A stretch of 64,000 nt of DNA, taken from Chlorops oryzae. Lineage: Eukaryota > Arthropoda > Insecta > Diptera > Chloropidae. The position numbers and the translations under genes are program-made. The DNA lies in contig CM035809.1 in NCBI GenBank assembly GCA_020466095.1, positions 19,012,430 through 19,076,429 on the forward strand, read 5' to 3'. Under the pieces are notes generated by a model. It was not told where the DNA came from and searched no databases. It saw only the letters and a program-made list of their open reading frames with translations. Positions 11,820 to 24,251 of this stretch are shown one piece after another; positions within the stretch are counted from its first letter, which is position 1, and the number at the start of each line of letters is the position of its first letter.

Positions 11820-12180
11820 GAGCACTTTTGGGATTTTAAGTGCTCTATAGTGGTATTTTAGTTCACTTTAGTAAAGTATAGTGCAATTTTAGTACACTTC
11901 AGTGCTATTGGAGTTCACTATTTTACAATTTTATAACTTTAATGGAGTATTTAAGCACACTAAAGCACTACTTGAAATCACTTTAGCACTATTTTAATAA
12001 AATTAAAGTTTAGTATTATTTTAGTACATTTCAGTAGTATTTTAGTACACTCTCGTACTATTTTACCACTCTTAGGACTATTTTATATACACAAAGTACT
12101 TCCTTAACATACTTTAGTACTACATTGGCACGTTTTTATATTATAAATACACTTTTTACTGCTGTGTGGGTATTTAAGGT
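11820..12180. repeat. Degenerate short-period TAGTACTATTTTAGTA repeats
   Basis: An AT-rich run in which TTTTAGTAC and AGTACTATTTT variants recur every 10-25 bases without a fixed period. It leads directly into the regular array that follows and probably has the same origin. Confidence 0.6.
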
Positions 12181-13075
12181 ACAATAAAATAGTATTTTCA
12201 GACATTTAGTACAGTTTTAATACATTCAAAATATATTTAAGCACACTGTTTTACCATTTTAGAACTATAAAGAACTTTTTTAACGCTTACGGGACTCTAT
12301 TAGTTCATTTTGGTAGTTTTTAATTACACTATAGTCCTATTTTAATGTCATTTAGTACTATTTTACTACAAATTATTACTAATGGAGTTTTTTGAAATAT
12401 TATTCAAGTACGATTGTAAATGGTATTTTGAGACATTTAGTACAATTTTAATACATTTTTAGTTTTACCATTTTAGTACTTCACATAAAGAACTTTTTTA
12501 ATGCTCTACGGGACTCCATCAGTTCATTTTGTAGTTTAAATTACACTAAGTCCTATTTTAATGTCATTTAGTACTATTTTAGTACTAATTAGTACTAATT
12601 GAGTGTTTTGAAGTATTATTCAAGTACGATTGTAAATGTATCTTCAGACACTTAGTACAGTTTCAGTACATTTTTTTTAGTTTTTTAATTTTAGAACTAC
12701 ATATAAATAACTGTTTTAATGCTTATGGCCTTATAAGTTTAGTTTGGTAGTTTTAATATACACTATAGTCCTATTTTAATGTCATTTAGTACTATTTTAG
12801 TACAATTAGTACTAATTGAGTGTTTTGAAATATTATTCAAGTAAGATTGTAAATGGTATTTTCAGACACTTAGTACAGTTTCATACATTTTTTAGTTTTT
12901 TCATTTTAGAACAAAGTACATATAAAGAACTTTTTTAATGCTCTATGGGACTCTATAAGTTTAGTTTGGTAGTTGTAATATACACTATAGTCCTATTTTA
13001 ATGTCATTTAGTACTATTTTAGTACAAATTAGTACTAACTGATTTTGAAGTATTATTCAAGTACGATTGTAGCAA
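12180..13075. repeat. Tandem array, about 220-bp unit, four copies
   Basis: The marker TCCTATTTTAATGTCATTTA recurs near 12335, 12550, 12769 and 12990. A second marker, TATTCAAGTACGATTGTA (with small variations), recurs near 12402, 12617, 12833 and 13053. Both give a period of about 215-220 bp. The copies differ by small indels. There is no coding capacity. Confidence 0.8.
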
Positions 13076-13413
13076 GTCTTTGTTTTCTTAAAACAATTTT
13101 TAGGGCTTACTCTTTCTATTTTTTCACTTCGAACTCAATTTAGTACTCGTAGATATTTGTATAATTCCAGACAATTTAATTTTTCATAATTCATTAATAG
13201 GCCCAAATAACATCTTAAGAGCTCTGAAAAGCTCGCATTGTTAAAAAGCTTTTAAGAGTTATTCAAATGCAAATAGCTACAATTGTGCTTTTTTAGTGAT
13301 TTTAGGCAATTTCTATGTACTTAAAGAAATAAGAATTGCCTGCATGCAGATATCTCTTAGGCTAATTGAGCTTGAACGACTCCATTGCCTCTTCCGTTTC
13401 CAACTGTTGATTT

Positions 13414-13456
13414 TATAAATATATAAAGCACTTTCCGGCCACACTTTTCCGTTCAC
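13414..13456 (+). promoter_or_regulatory. TATA-like core promoter candidate
   Basis: TATAAATATATAAAG at 13414-13428 is followed about 30 bases later by TTCACT, an initiator-like sequence. It precedes the 61-codon frame at 13528. In sequence this AT-rich a TATA match has little weight alone. Confidence 0.25.
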
Positions 13457-13527
13457 TTGGCAATCAGTAAGATTCACACTTTCTACTTGAGCAAAGTCAA
13501 TGTTTTTATTATGAGTTGGCCGTTCAA

Positions 13528-13713
13528 ATGACTCTGAGTAAGTTTTCCGATGTTCGGTTCTTGTGTACTTTAGACGTTTGTGCGCCTGTTAAGAATTTTA
13601 AATTAAAGGAAACCAAAAACAACGAGAAAGTTGACTTGAAACTCAAACAAGGCGCGTCCTACAAGCTAACATTGAAAGATCTCAGAAAGAACATCACTGA
13701 CAGTGAAATATAG
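13528..13713 (+). CDS. Hypothetical small protein, 61 residues, lysine-rich
   Basis: An ATG (context TCAAATG) opens a 61-codon frame beginning MTLSKFSDVRFLCTLD and ending KNITDSEI before TAG. The frame is open without an ATG back to 13471, so it might be part of a longer spliced product. It is rich in lysine and its composition is more protein-like than most frames nearby. I do not recognise the family. Two short ATG frames precede it in the putative leader. It could be a small gene, a gene fragment or chance. Confidence 0.25.
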   Translation: MTLSKFSDVRFLCTLDVCAPVKNFKLKETKNNEKVDLKLKQGASYKLTLKDLRKNITDSEI

Positions 13714-14414
13714 TTGTAATCAAAGGCAGTGCCAGCGTTAGAAACCGGCAGCATTTTGACCGTTGATATTTTATTCCATTTCACTACTAGTTGCTTCTGA
13801 GCGGGGAAATGAGTTCAAAGGAAGTAAGAGAAAACAAAAAATTATAAAAAACGAAAAAGAAAAAAAAACATGAATTAAAGCATACAACGTTGAAAATAAA
13901 GTGAAATGAAATCGAATAAAAAGTAACAGAGCAGCAAAGGACTACATGAATGCGTCTAGCATAATAGATGAGTTTATAGTGGAAAGAACGAACGTCTTTC
14001 GGAGTCTTAAGTCAATTCAATCAAAGCATCCTTTTGAAGGCTGTGACGTTAGATAAAAAATTCTCACACCCTTAAGATCTGTCGGCTTGCTCGAAGCATT
14101 CTCTCAAAGCTCAATGCGCGTTAACATGCCAAAGGATGTTCAAGGATATATTGTGAATAACGTCAAGTATTTGAAGATGCTTGAGTTCAGTTGGTGTTAA
14201 GCTGCTGGCAGGATATGATGGTCATCAGCGAAGTTGGGATCTTGTGTCAAATTTTGTTTCAATTGTCCTTAAGTAACTATATTTTCTCTTTTTGATTTTG
14301 TGATTTCCCTTTCCAAATGTAGACAAGTGATAAGGAAGTATTCTTAAAAGGTTTTATAAATGGTTTCGATTAATTAGTTTATTTTTTATTTTCAGAAAAA
14401 TTTAATTTAAAAAT

Positions 14415-15085
14415 TGAGAATGGAAGGAATACGTGATAAATTAATGAAAGAAATGAAGGAAATTGAAAATTCATTGCAGGATTGTGATTTATCTTTTTTG
14501 GTTTTCAAAGAGAAGAAATTAAGCTAAGCAGGAAGATTAATGCTTAGCTGGGAGCAAGAAAAGCAAAGATTTTTGTCACCTATTGAGCCAATAAAATGGG
14601 GACTTCTAATGGAAGAAATTCGAGCAAACGAAGACATTTTTTTATTGATGAAAATTCTCGAAAATAATTTAAATTTTCTTTGGACTAAAAAAGCACTCAG
14701 CTCGGTCACATTTCCCAGACACCAAACCCTTTTGGACTCAATCATAAATATTCTAAATATTTCCTAATGATGTTGAGAGAAAAATATAGTGAAAATATGG
14801 CCTCAGTACATACGAGGACACTATCAAATGTTAAAGATCTTCTTGAACTTAAAACTTATTATATCAGTGAAGCCTGGGTACAAACCCGTTCAGCTAAATA
14901 GTTGCTGCAGCAACATACAACAGTGAGGCTCATGCAAATATGGAGAGAAATTTTGACGCATGCAAATGATTGATTAATGGAGTGCAATTGAAACTTTTTC
15001 ATATTGAGTCCTTTTCTCCCTCATTCCTTTAAAACAAAAAAGCTTCTCGATTTAAGCACTCCCCGCTAAATTGTTTAATTATCCC
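14415..15085. repeat. Duplicated 670-bp segment, copy 1
   Basis: This copy is matched over its whole length by 17858-18531 with scattered substitutions and small indels. A splice-acceptor-like TTTTCAG lies just upstream of both copies. It contains a 75-codon frame (14540-14767) that is broken by indels in the other copy, and a 44-codon ATG frame (14767-14901, MMLREKYSENMASVHTRTLS...) that is intact in both. It may be a low-copy mobile-element fragment or a duplicated pseudogene. Confidence 0.75.
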
Positions 15086-16478
15086 CTTTTAAATAATAAC
15101 CAATTGCCCTTTGGCCTCTTCAATATTTCATATTTATTATTCATAACTTTTGCTAATTTAATTTACAAAACTCCCATTTTAATTGATCTTTTCCTTAAGG
15201 AAGTTTATGAAATAATTTAAAGACTGAAATTTTGTATTCTTTTGGAAAGGATTCTCTTCCCTTAAGGCAAACGTGTTTTAGAAATCAAAAGTTTACGTTG
15301 AACTGTTTACTTTGCTCGGCTTTTGGGAGAAATAAATGAATATCAAAATGAGAAAGTAAGTCAAAAGGAAAGTGAAAGATTAAGTTATTTCTTGCGCCTT
15401 GAGCTTATTATAATAGAAAGCATTCTTTGGTTTACCTAATTTCCCATTCATCGTTGACATTATGCTTGGTATGCGGAGCATGAAAAGCTCGAGAAAATTT
15501 TCTTATAAAATATTTTTGCAGTGAAATCAGTTGGGCAGAATGCAAGTTAGTGGCTTGGCAATGATTTCATGGAAGCTTAAGAAAAAGTTGATGCAAATTT
15601 TCATGGGCACCTAGCTACTATAGGGCTTTTGAGGGTGGAATTTGAAAGGAGCTTTCTCAAAGAAAATACGTGATTAAATAATTTGTTTAAGCTTTTCCGG
15701 TAAGCATTATGAATTCTTAAGGAGTCACATATGAAACGTAATTAGAAGGATCCTCTTTATGTAATTACCTTTTGCAAGAGCTCTTAAAGAGTGAAGAGGA
15801 TCTTATTTTGGAGGTCATGCTGCATGAGTTCGATTCAAACACCGAATGGATCCTAAAAAGAGTCATATAAGACTCTTTTTCATATCTGACTCTTACATCT
15901 TTTTTTTAATCAATTTTATTCATAGATATTTCTACCTGATTCCTCTCATTTTGAGGGATTTTTGAACCCCAAAACCGCCTTTGCTTCTTCGTGGATATAA
16001 GATTTACTTTTGTTTAAACACTCAGTGAATGCAGTAAGTAGCTTAAGACAGTTTTGTTTTTCTCATCCCAAGCTCAGCGATTCACTCTGCTGCAAGGGTA
16101 AAAGGCATATGACCCTAAGTGTCCTTGCTTCAGAAGAGTTTGAGATAGATAAAACAGGGGCGAATGCAGGTAGTAGATGTTGTGGTTCAAACACGATAAA
16201 ATAGTCACGATATGAATTTTTGTAACGTCAAAACTCTTCCTAAAATAATTCTCTGCAATCGAGTCCACTAAGAATTGCTTCCAAAATATTATAAAAAATA
16301 TGTACCTTAATCCTTGATGGACTGTATATCTTTCTTCAGTTATAAAAAAGTTGATCCATCGTGTCGAAATTTCGATTAAATTGAATAAGGGACTTACTTT
16401 AATGCCTGATTTCCATTAACTCAGGAATGTGGAGAAATTCCTGTGCTATTTCAAATCAGATTAAAGCACATAAATTTA
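15086..16478. other. Intergenic, with family A fragment at 15718-15905
   Basis: No gene is visible. A fragment at about 15718-15905 contains GGAGTCACATATGA and GAGTCATATAAGACTC, variants of the family A palindrome, but neither terminal repeat is preserved. Confidence 0.4.
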
Positions 16479-16562
16479 CAGAATTCCCCTCATATATGCA
16501 TCCCCGCTTATATGCACTATGTTTCGTGCATTTTGAACAGTTCTTATATCCGGGGAATACTG
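16479..16562. mobile_element. Short pogo/Tigger-like MITE relic with TA duplication
   Basis: Eighty-four bases run from CAGAATTCCCCTCATATATG to CTTATATCCGGGGAATACTG, are inverted at both ends, and are flanked on both sides by TA. A CAG...CTG end and TA duplication are usual for pogo/Tigger-type elements of the Tc1/mariner group. Confidence 0.55.
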
Positions 16563-17857
16563 TAGTTATACCCAAAATAGAACAGCACCTTCCATTTTAA
16601 AGCAAGTCGAATTTAATCAGCATATGAGGCTGTCCAAATCTCATGAACTCTTTTCGTAAACATTTTCATACTGGTCGGGTTATCTGATTTTTGAGAATAA
16701 AACCTTTTGTTTTTCTTAACTATTATTTTAACCTGAGGTTCCTATTTCACCTACTTTCAGTTCCTACAAACTAAAAACAAAATCGAAAACGTTCACACCC
16801 AAGCTCCAATAAAGTCAATTATTCTATGCACAGGAAGCTAATTCCGAATCAATTCCGTTCCATCATCACTTTCAGCATCATCATCATCATCAATTTTCCT
16901 GCAATTACGTTCTGAGTTAAGAGCATCCAATTATAATTATTATTTCAATTCAACTTTGAACTCTGAAAAATTTTTCAATTTATTTGAATTTGTCATTTTC
17001 TTGTTCACTCTTGTAAAACCGTTTGTAATTATGATTTTTTTTTCTTTCACCATTTTCAGTGTCAATTAATTTAGAAATCGAATTTATGAACAAATATTCG
17101 CAAGCAAATTTCGGACATGTGTTGCATTCAAATTGGCAATGAAAATCTCCTCAATTCATTTAAATCAAAAATGACAAAATATAGGCTTGGACTTCTCACA
17201 AATCGCGTCTGTAATTAGCGCATTTAGTCATAAATAATTTAATCGTCTTAAGTGAACCTTTCAAAGCCGAAGAGAAATCGTTAAGTGCCAAATGTGAACA
17301 GAGAAGACTCTGAAAATTAATTCTCATGCAATATTTTTGAATTTATTTTTGAATTTATTTTTAAAATATGCATAATTACAAAATTATAATTTTCAAAAAA
17401 GCGAATCTTTCAAGCGCATTCCAATTTTGGTCAATTAATGTGTGGCTTATCGCTTAATTAATTCATTAAGGAGAAATGGAAGGAAGCGATTTTAAATTGG
17501 GATTTTCGATATTTCACTGATAAATTGAAGAACTCATATAAGTGCTTATAAAAAGAAAATGAAATATAATTTCATTTATTCTAAAAATAATTTTGAATTC
17601 TCGAGTGCCAAAACGGTCTGAGTAATTGAATTGTTGGAGAATTCGATTGAATTTATTTTTGAAACGCTGACCCAATTTAAAGAAATTATTCCACATTTCA
17701 TTGAAGTGCAAAAATAAATAAAATGAAGATATTTTTATGAATTTCATAGTCTTCCAATTGCTAGTTTCTACACTTTTGGCTTAGTCAATCTATTATTGAA
17801 CTAAAAGTTGCATCGGTTCACTGAAGCAACAAATATAGAATTTGATTGTTTCAGGTT
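16563..17857. other. Intergenic, nothing recognised
   Basis: AT-rich sequence between the two duplicated segments. It contains a short (ATC)n run near 16878 and no coding or structured feature that can be supported. Confidence 0.4.
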
Positions 17858-18531
17858 AAGAATGGAAGGAATATTATCACATATCAATGAAAAAAATGAA
17901 GGAATTCGAAAACTCATTGCAGGATGGTGATTTATCTTTTTGGTTTTCAATGGAGGAGAAATCGAGCTAAGTAGGAAGATTAATGCTTAGCTGGGAGCAA
18001 GAAAACCAAAGATTTTTGTGCACCTATTGAGCTCAATAAAATGGGGACTTCTAATGGAAGAAATTCGAGCAAACGAAGACATTTTTAATTGATGACAATT
18101 CACGAAAAAATTTAAATTTTCTTTGGACTAAAAAAGCACTCAGCTCGGTCACAATTTCCCCAGACACCAAAGTCCTTTTGAACTCAATCATAAATATTCT
18201 AAACATTTCCTAATGATGTTGAGAGAAAAATATAGTAAAAATATGGCCTCAGTACATACGAGGACACTATCGAATGTGAAAGATCTTCTTGAACTGAAAA
18301 GTTATTATATCAGTGAAGCCTGGGTACAAACCCGTTTAGCTAAATAGTTGCTGCAGCAACATACAACGGTGAGGCTCATGCAAATTTGGAGAGAAATTTT
18401 GACGCATGAAAATGATTGATTAATGGAGTGCCATTGAAACTTTTTTCCTTTTGAATTTTTTTCTCCCTCATTTATTTAAAAAAAGAGCTTCTAAATTTAA
18501 AAACTCCTCACTAATTTGTTAAATTATCGCC
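17858..18531. repeat. Duplicated 670-bp segment, copy 2
   Basis: Homologous to 14415-15085 in the same orientation, about 3.4 kb away. Single-base indels near 18020 and 18090 destroy the longer frame of copy 1, whereas the 44-codon frame (18213-18347) remains open with six substitutions, three of them silent. Confidence 0.75.
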
Positions 18532-18849
18532 ATTCGCATTCGGTCTGAACAGAGGCGAAGGTTTTAAGCTCCTATTAAGGGACATTAAAAATTCCAAAAA
18601 TTTTTGGTCAATATTTTTTCAAAAATAAGATCAAATTGAAAAGAATTACCTATGAATATTCCAAGTAGAATTAAATCCCCTTCGGCCTTGAAAAATGTAG
18701 GAGCTTTAAAGGAAGGAAAGTAAATTTGGATAAAGTAGGTGTCTCTGAGTGGTCGAGTAGATCTCGTAGGATTCCTGGTATTGTCAATTTGTAGTTTACT
18801 ACAAGGAGTAAATATTGAGGAGGTTAGCATTAGACTGTGTATTTCTCCA

Positions 18850-18990
18850 AGGTTCTGTGCTTCAGTTAGCTGAGACGCGAAATTATGAAGGCGAGAGGCG
18901 CTGCGTTTGACTCGCACGGTGGTATCACAATGAGCTCATTTGGTCCCTAAGTGTGCCCTAACTTACATGCTGGAACTGAAAATGATCAAG
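18850..18990 (+). repeat. tRNA-like SINE fragment
   Basis: TTAGCTGAGACGCG resembles an A box, and GCGTTTGACTCGCACGG, about 40 bases downstream, resembles a B box. The segment ends with GGTCCCTAAGTGTGCCCT, which resembles the tail of the minus-strand element at 25385-25570. A 110-codon minus-strand frame overlaps it but looks random. Confidence 0.4.
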
Positions 18991-19459
18991 CCTACATAGA
19001 GCGTCTGTTATTTTGGAAAAAAAAATATGAAAAAAATATTCCATTTCCATTATGAATCGGATCACCTAAAAATAGATCAAAATAATGCGTACGAATTTTT
19101 CTAAAAAGCGTTTTCGGTTTTCCGAGCGCTTTTCCTTTTCAATTTAGTTTTCCCATTTTGAAAATTTGATTTTGCTGAAAGTAAACAAAAAAAAAAAAAA
19201 AAACGAGAGAAACAAGCGAACTGCCAAATGAATTTGTTGGTTTTCAGCATACGTATGAATTTATCAATGTTTGCCTGTAGCATTTGTCAGAATGCCTCGA
19301 CCTATTCGAAAAATCGGCAAACCGTGCACAGAGAATTTCATTTGGTTTTCAAGTATAACAGACGATTTCGACGGAGCTGGCGTTTTGCATAGAAATTTAT
19401 TACGTAGCCTTTTTCTTTTGCTTACATACACACATACATATATACATACATAAATATAA

Positions 19460-20197
19460 AAACAAGTAAGGGTGGTATAGTCAGGCGAGCATGACAATAA
19501 ATTACCCGACACAGACACACATGTTTAAATCATTTTTAAACTACGTCCAACCACTAAGAAAGAATATTCATCAGGTTTTTAAGGACATTAGGGAGGGGCC
19601 CCATATACCGACTTTTGTTAAATTTCTTTATGCAAAACGCCCCTTTACCACGCCCAATTTTTCAATATTTTTTTTGGAATTCTAATCGGGGGCTTAAATA
19701 TACGCTCAAATTCTAGATTTCATTGAAATATTACGAAAAAGAACGATTTTTGGGCAGTTTTGAGACTTTTGTGACAGACCCTAGTACTGGAGGTACCCTT
19801 AAAAATGGATCTATCAAAATTTTTGAAGAGGATGTTTATGGCTACAAAGGAAGCATACGGGCCAACTTTCGTTCAAGTCCCATTTGAATTTCGGGTCCAG
19901 GAGACATTTTTCGAAAAACTCCCTTCTGCCACGCCCACTTTAAAAATTTTTGGAAATCATATTGCTTGCTTTTAAACATGTTCAAATATCAAAATTCATC
20001 AAAATATCTTGAAAAACTTCGATTTTAGAGCTGTACTGTTAGAGTCCTAGTACTGGAGGTACCCCTAAAAATGGTCCGATTGGGTCTAATTTCGAACTTG
20101 CTCTTACTCATGTCCCCGTGAGCAGGCATACAAAATTTCGTCCAAATAGCTCAACTTTTTCGATAAGAAAACTGTATACAAACAGACGGACAGACAG

Positions 20198-20232
<35 letters not shown>

Positions 20233-20370
20233 GAAATGTCTAAATCGAATCTCCTGGTGACGCTGATCATTTCTGTATATATTTTCTATGGTCTTACTCG
20301 CCTGGTTCTGGGTGTTACACACAACCACACAACCGCCCTATACCCTCGACACAGAGTGTGTCGGGTATAG
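19460..20370. mobile_element. Helitron-like / mini-me type element with (GACA)n
   Basis: The element begins AAAACAAGTAAG and ends with the hairpin TATACCC-TCGACAC/GTGTCG-GGGTATA (20339-20370). It carries a (GACA/GACG)n microsatellite at about 20175-20232, followed by GGAAATGTCTAAATCGA. Two internal units repeat: CTAGTACTGGAGGTACCC occurs near 19780 and 20050. A (GACR)n tract next to a conserved core and a 3' hairpin match dipteran mini-me/DINE-like elements. It has no protein-coding capacity. Confidence 0.65.
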
Positions 20371-21392
20371 AAAAAAAATTATGAAAATTCTAAAAATCAA
20401 GGTGTCGACATTTCTCCGCTCAATGTTCGACTCACCTTCGTGGAATTTTGCGTGTGAACTTGAATTTTAATAGCTTCATTTCGGATGATTATGAAAATTT
20501 TATTAAAATTTTTTTTAAAATCATATTTGACTTTCTATTTTTAGTCTCAAGCATAAACATATTAACGTGGAATAACCTTAGCAAATGCTTTTTCTTCTTG
20601 CAGTTTCTCTCAGGCCTTTAGCGATTCCTCTTATTCGAATTTAATCCAGAAATCCCCAATAAATTTAAGCTCAAATGCTTTCAGTTCACAAAAAATTATT
20701 TTCCATTAAATTTTTTCCCATTATCCTCGGAGCCTCTTTCCCCTCTTCAAGTAGCAAATGTGGCTACAAGCAAAAACAAGATTTATATTTTTTTTTTGCT
20801 GATTTAGATTTACGCTTCAAATTTCAGGGAAGGAAATAAAATTAGTGGGGATAAAAAATAAACAAGAATATTTTGTTTATTTATGAAGTCACCAGATGGA
20901 AGAGGCTTGTGAATAATGAGCTTAATACTGTGGGCTTACTTTTGGAAATAAGGCAAAAGATTCTTGGGGATAAACGAAGTTTATTTTTTCGTGGTCAGTT
21001 GGATAAAAATAAGAAATTTTTGGTTGAATTTTTCATTTAATCGAAAAGTTTTTATTCCTAAAGTTCCTAAAGAGAATGGAAATTTTCTGTTTTAAATAGC
21101 TCACCGGTTGCTCCTTTTGATCCAAGGAACTTCTGCATGCTGAGAGAAAGCTTAGGAAAATCATTTCAATCATGGAATAGTAATGATTCCTGGGCTTCAT
21201 ACTAAGTATTTGGTGGTAAGAATTCCAAGATAGTCAGAAGCATTAAAAGGGAACATGAAATTAATGAAACGTTAAAATTTAAAAAAAAAATTGACTTTCA
21301 AAGCATGTGACCCTTTGATGGTCTTGCCATACGAATAAGAAATTTCCCATTCTTACCAAAAAAAAGTTCGCGTATTTTCCAATGAGACTTAC
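20371..21392. other. Intergenic, nothing recognised
   Basis: AT-rich sequence without a credible reading frame or structured repeat. Confidence 0.4.
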
Positions 21393-21881
21393 AGCATGTT
21401 TTCACATAGTGCATTAACTCAATTACCTGCATTAACTCGTTAACGCATGATTAAAAATGTGATTACCCATACAAAAATGTCAAGTTAATCACCTCAATAA
21501 TGCATGCATTAAAATTTAACGAAGATAAAACAGCATGGTTGCATTTGGACTTCCTTGCAATTGTTACAAAAAATTGCACCCTGATAAAAAGTACGTAAAA
21601 TAACATCGTTCTGTCAAATCAAAAGAACCGCTGAAATATAATCAAATTGAAAATCGAAAGTCCAAGGAATAAGTAAAAATATTTAAGCTATTTCAACATT
21701 GAAATCAATGAAGATTGAATATAATATATCGCATATAGGGGTATTTTTTCACTTTTTTTACAGAAGCTTCCGACGAAATCAGCTCATTAATTAATGCACA
21801 GTCTGCAAGTGGAAACGACAGTGATTAACTATAAGCGTTAACTTTAATGCATATAGTTAATGCACTATGTGGAAACATGCT
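21393..21881. mobile_element. MITE with TIR AGCATGTTTTCACATAGTGC
   Basis: This 489-bp segment has ends that are inverted repeats of at least 27 bp with one mismatch (left AGCATGTTTTCACATAGTGC, right GCACTATGTGGAAACATGCT). Further TGCATTAA blocks inside each end extend the symmetry. There is no ORF and no clear target duplication. Confidence 0.75.
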
Positions 21882-22702
21882 TTAAGGCTTATACTCCAGC
21901 CGAATTTTGATTAACGTGTGAACAAAGTTGTTAAACTCAACACGATCCCCTAAAAGGAGTCAAAGGAGTCACTTTTTGCGCACACCTCGTAATGAACTAA
22001 GGACTTCAAGAAATCGATGATAAAACGATAATGAAGATAGTCACTATGGGATCTATGTTACCTAGAGCGGTTGGTTCAGAATTGAGGTAAGGTTTCTCGG
22101 GTAAAGAGCCTTATTGAAGAACGCCTGAAGTGGAGTAATAATGAATTTAATGAGTTGATTTGAATCGGTAAAATCGGTCACAAAGATATATAAAAAATAA
22201 ATAAATAAAATCAAAAATGCAAATTGTTAAGAAATAACAAAACAAGGGGGTAGAAATAGACAAAGAAAAGGAAAGAACGCTATAATTTTCTGTTTTTGAG
22301 GAGATCTTAACTCCAATAATTTTTTTTTGAATGTGTCTAATCCAGAAGAGAATGCAACAGGGGGCTTCTGGGACTAAATCCACCTCCAAAATGCGTGGAA
22401 TCAAAGGCCTAATTATGCCCAATTAGTCCTCTAATGCCAAAAAGTATTTTTTTTCAATAAAAAGTTCAGATAAGACTTTTTTCTAGAAGACAATTTAGTA
22501 GAAAAACGTGAACTTGAAATTATTAGTGTAATTTTTTTTTTGAAAATTGTTCGAAAAAAGTTCATCTAGAGACGGAGCTAGGAATAAGAGGGTTAAACCC
22601 ATCCCGAATTCTTTTTATGCTATTTATTTCCTCCTTTTTCTCTTGTAAGATGTTTCGGGTATAGGATTGTTTTCCCTTTCCCTGGGAGAGCAAATTCCAT
22701 TC

Positions 22703-22852
22703 CCAAATCGATGTGATTAATTTCCTTTTACCAAGATTGAGGGATAATTTGATTTCCCTCGACATTGCGCTTGGTATATGAATCTTCTGAAATTAAGTAA
22801 TTAAAATTTCCCCTCAATCTTGGTAAAGGGAAATAAATCATATCGATTTGGA
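22703..22852. repeat. Inverted repeat with 40-bp arms
   Basis: CAAATCGATGTGATTAATTT...ACCAAGATTGAGGG at 22703-22742 is matched in reverse by CCCCTCAATCTTGGTAAAGG...ATATCGATTTGG at 22810-22852, around a loop of about 68 bases. It is probably the core of a foldback element; the outer borders are unclear. Confidence 0.6.
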
Positions 22853-24251
22853 AAAGGGAAAAGAAAAACTAATTTTTTTTACTACTATAATTATTTGAAA
22901 AAATATAAAAGGAGGTCTTCGAAACTTTTTGGGTTGAGAAATAAGGGACGCAAAATTGGATATCTCTAATTTATATCCATCTGAACCCTTTTTATTTGAA
23001 ATCTTAAAGTCTTTTGAGCCAAATATCAAAACCCTTTCCGCTGTCGTTCCCAAAAGCAGGGGAAAAAATTCATTCATTCCTTTTTAATGATTCATTCCTT
23101 TTTAATCTATTTAAATACAACATGACAAAGGTATTCCATTCCCTTTCTGACCTTCAATGCACCTTGAATTGCATTAGATTTTTAGAAATAAAAAGTTACA
23201 TCAAACAAAGGTAAAAAAAAATATAGAAAAAAGAAACATAAGCACCAAAAGCCAAAGAATGCCCTTCAGCATAAACTTGAAGAAAAACTAATTTAAAACA
23301 AAGGCGCAATTAACTTTTGGGATAGTAAATTGATTTGATTGATGATCTCTCAGGAGCGAACGCCCATTTCAAGTAATACAATCGATCAAAATATGCACAG
23401 ACTTATTTTTCAAAAGAAAATTTAACTCAAAATGTTTTTGCGTGTCGACATTTAATGCATAAATATTTGTCTTCTTTGATATCTTCTATTATAAAAAAAT
23501 AAAACAGCCAAAAAAAAAGGGAAAAACAAAATCAAAACGATTAATGAATCATTTACGGACGTCATACTTTGATCACATCCTGTTTGAGAAGAAATTTTGT
23601 TATTGCCAAAATCGTCTTCATTTTATTTGAATTTTTTTTTGTTTTTCAATATTTCAGCAATTTTTCATTCAATAAATGCGCAGTGGAACTTCTGCTCAGC
23701 GTCATGCAGACCGATTTTGTTTATAATGGCCAAAAAAACAAGAAAAACTTTTGTTCAAAAAACACCAAACAAGTCAAAACATTTTCAGATGATTTTCTTT
23801 TTTATCTTTTAGGAATATTTTTTTATCGCGATATAAATGGACTTTGTCCGTAGGCGTTTACGAGGATCGCAAATAAAATAATTTCTATTGAAGCAAGGGA
23901 ATTTTTAAATTATCCGTCATTGTCTACTCCACCTACTGCTATAAGAAACAATAAATTACAAATTAATAAAATACAACTGCGTAATGAGAAGAAAATTATT
24001 AGTAATATTTATTATTGGCTTCAAATGTCGTCAACTTTTGTAAAGCATTATTTATTTTATTTATTTTTAATTTTTATTTTTTTTATATATTTTATATTGC
24101 GTTTTATTTATTTTCATGCTTTTGAGCTCACTTGGATTTATTTGTTTTCAATTTTTATTAAAAGTACAGTTGAACCATTGTGTTAATCCCTTCTCCATAG
24201 CGATTCCATAGGAAACATTCAATTGTGACGCCACGAGAGGTTTTCTTGTGT
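22853..24251. other. Intergenic, nothing recognised
   Basis: Low-complexity AT-rich sequence. Frames of 60-95 codons occur here but consist mostly of Phe, Ile, Lys and Asn from T- and A-runs. Confidence 0.4.

Noticed and set aside
18585..18917. 110-codon minus-strand frame
   Set aside because: It overlaps a tRNA-like SINE, has no recognisable domain and no initiation or splice context.
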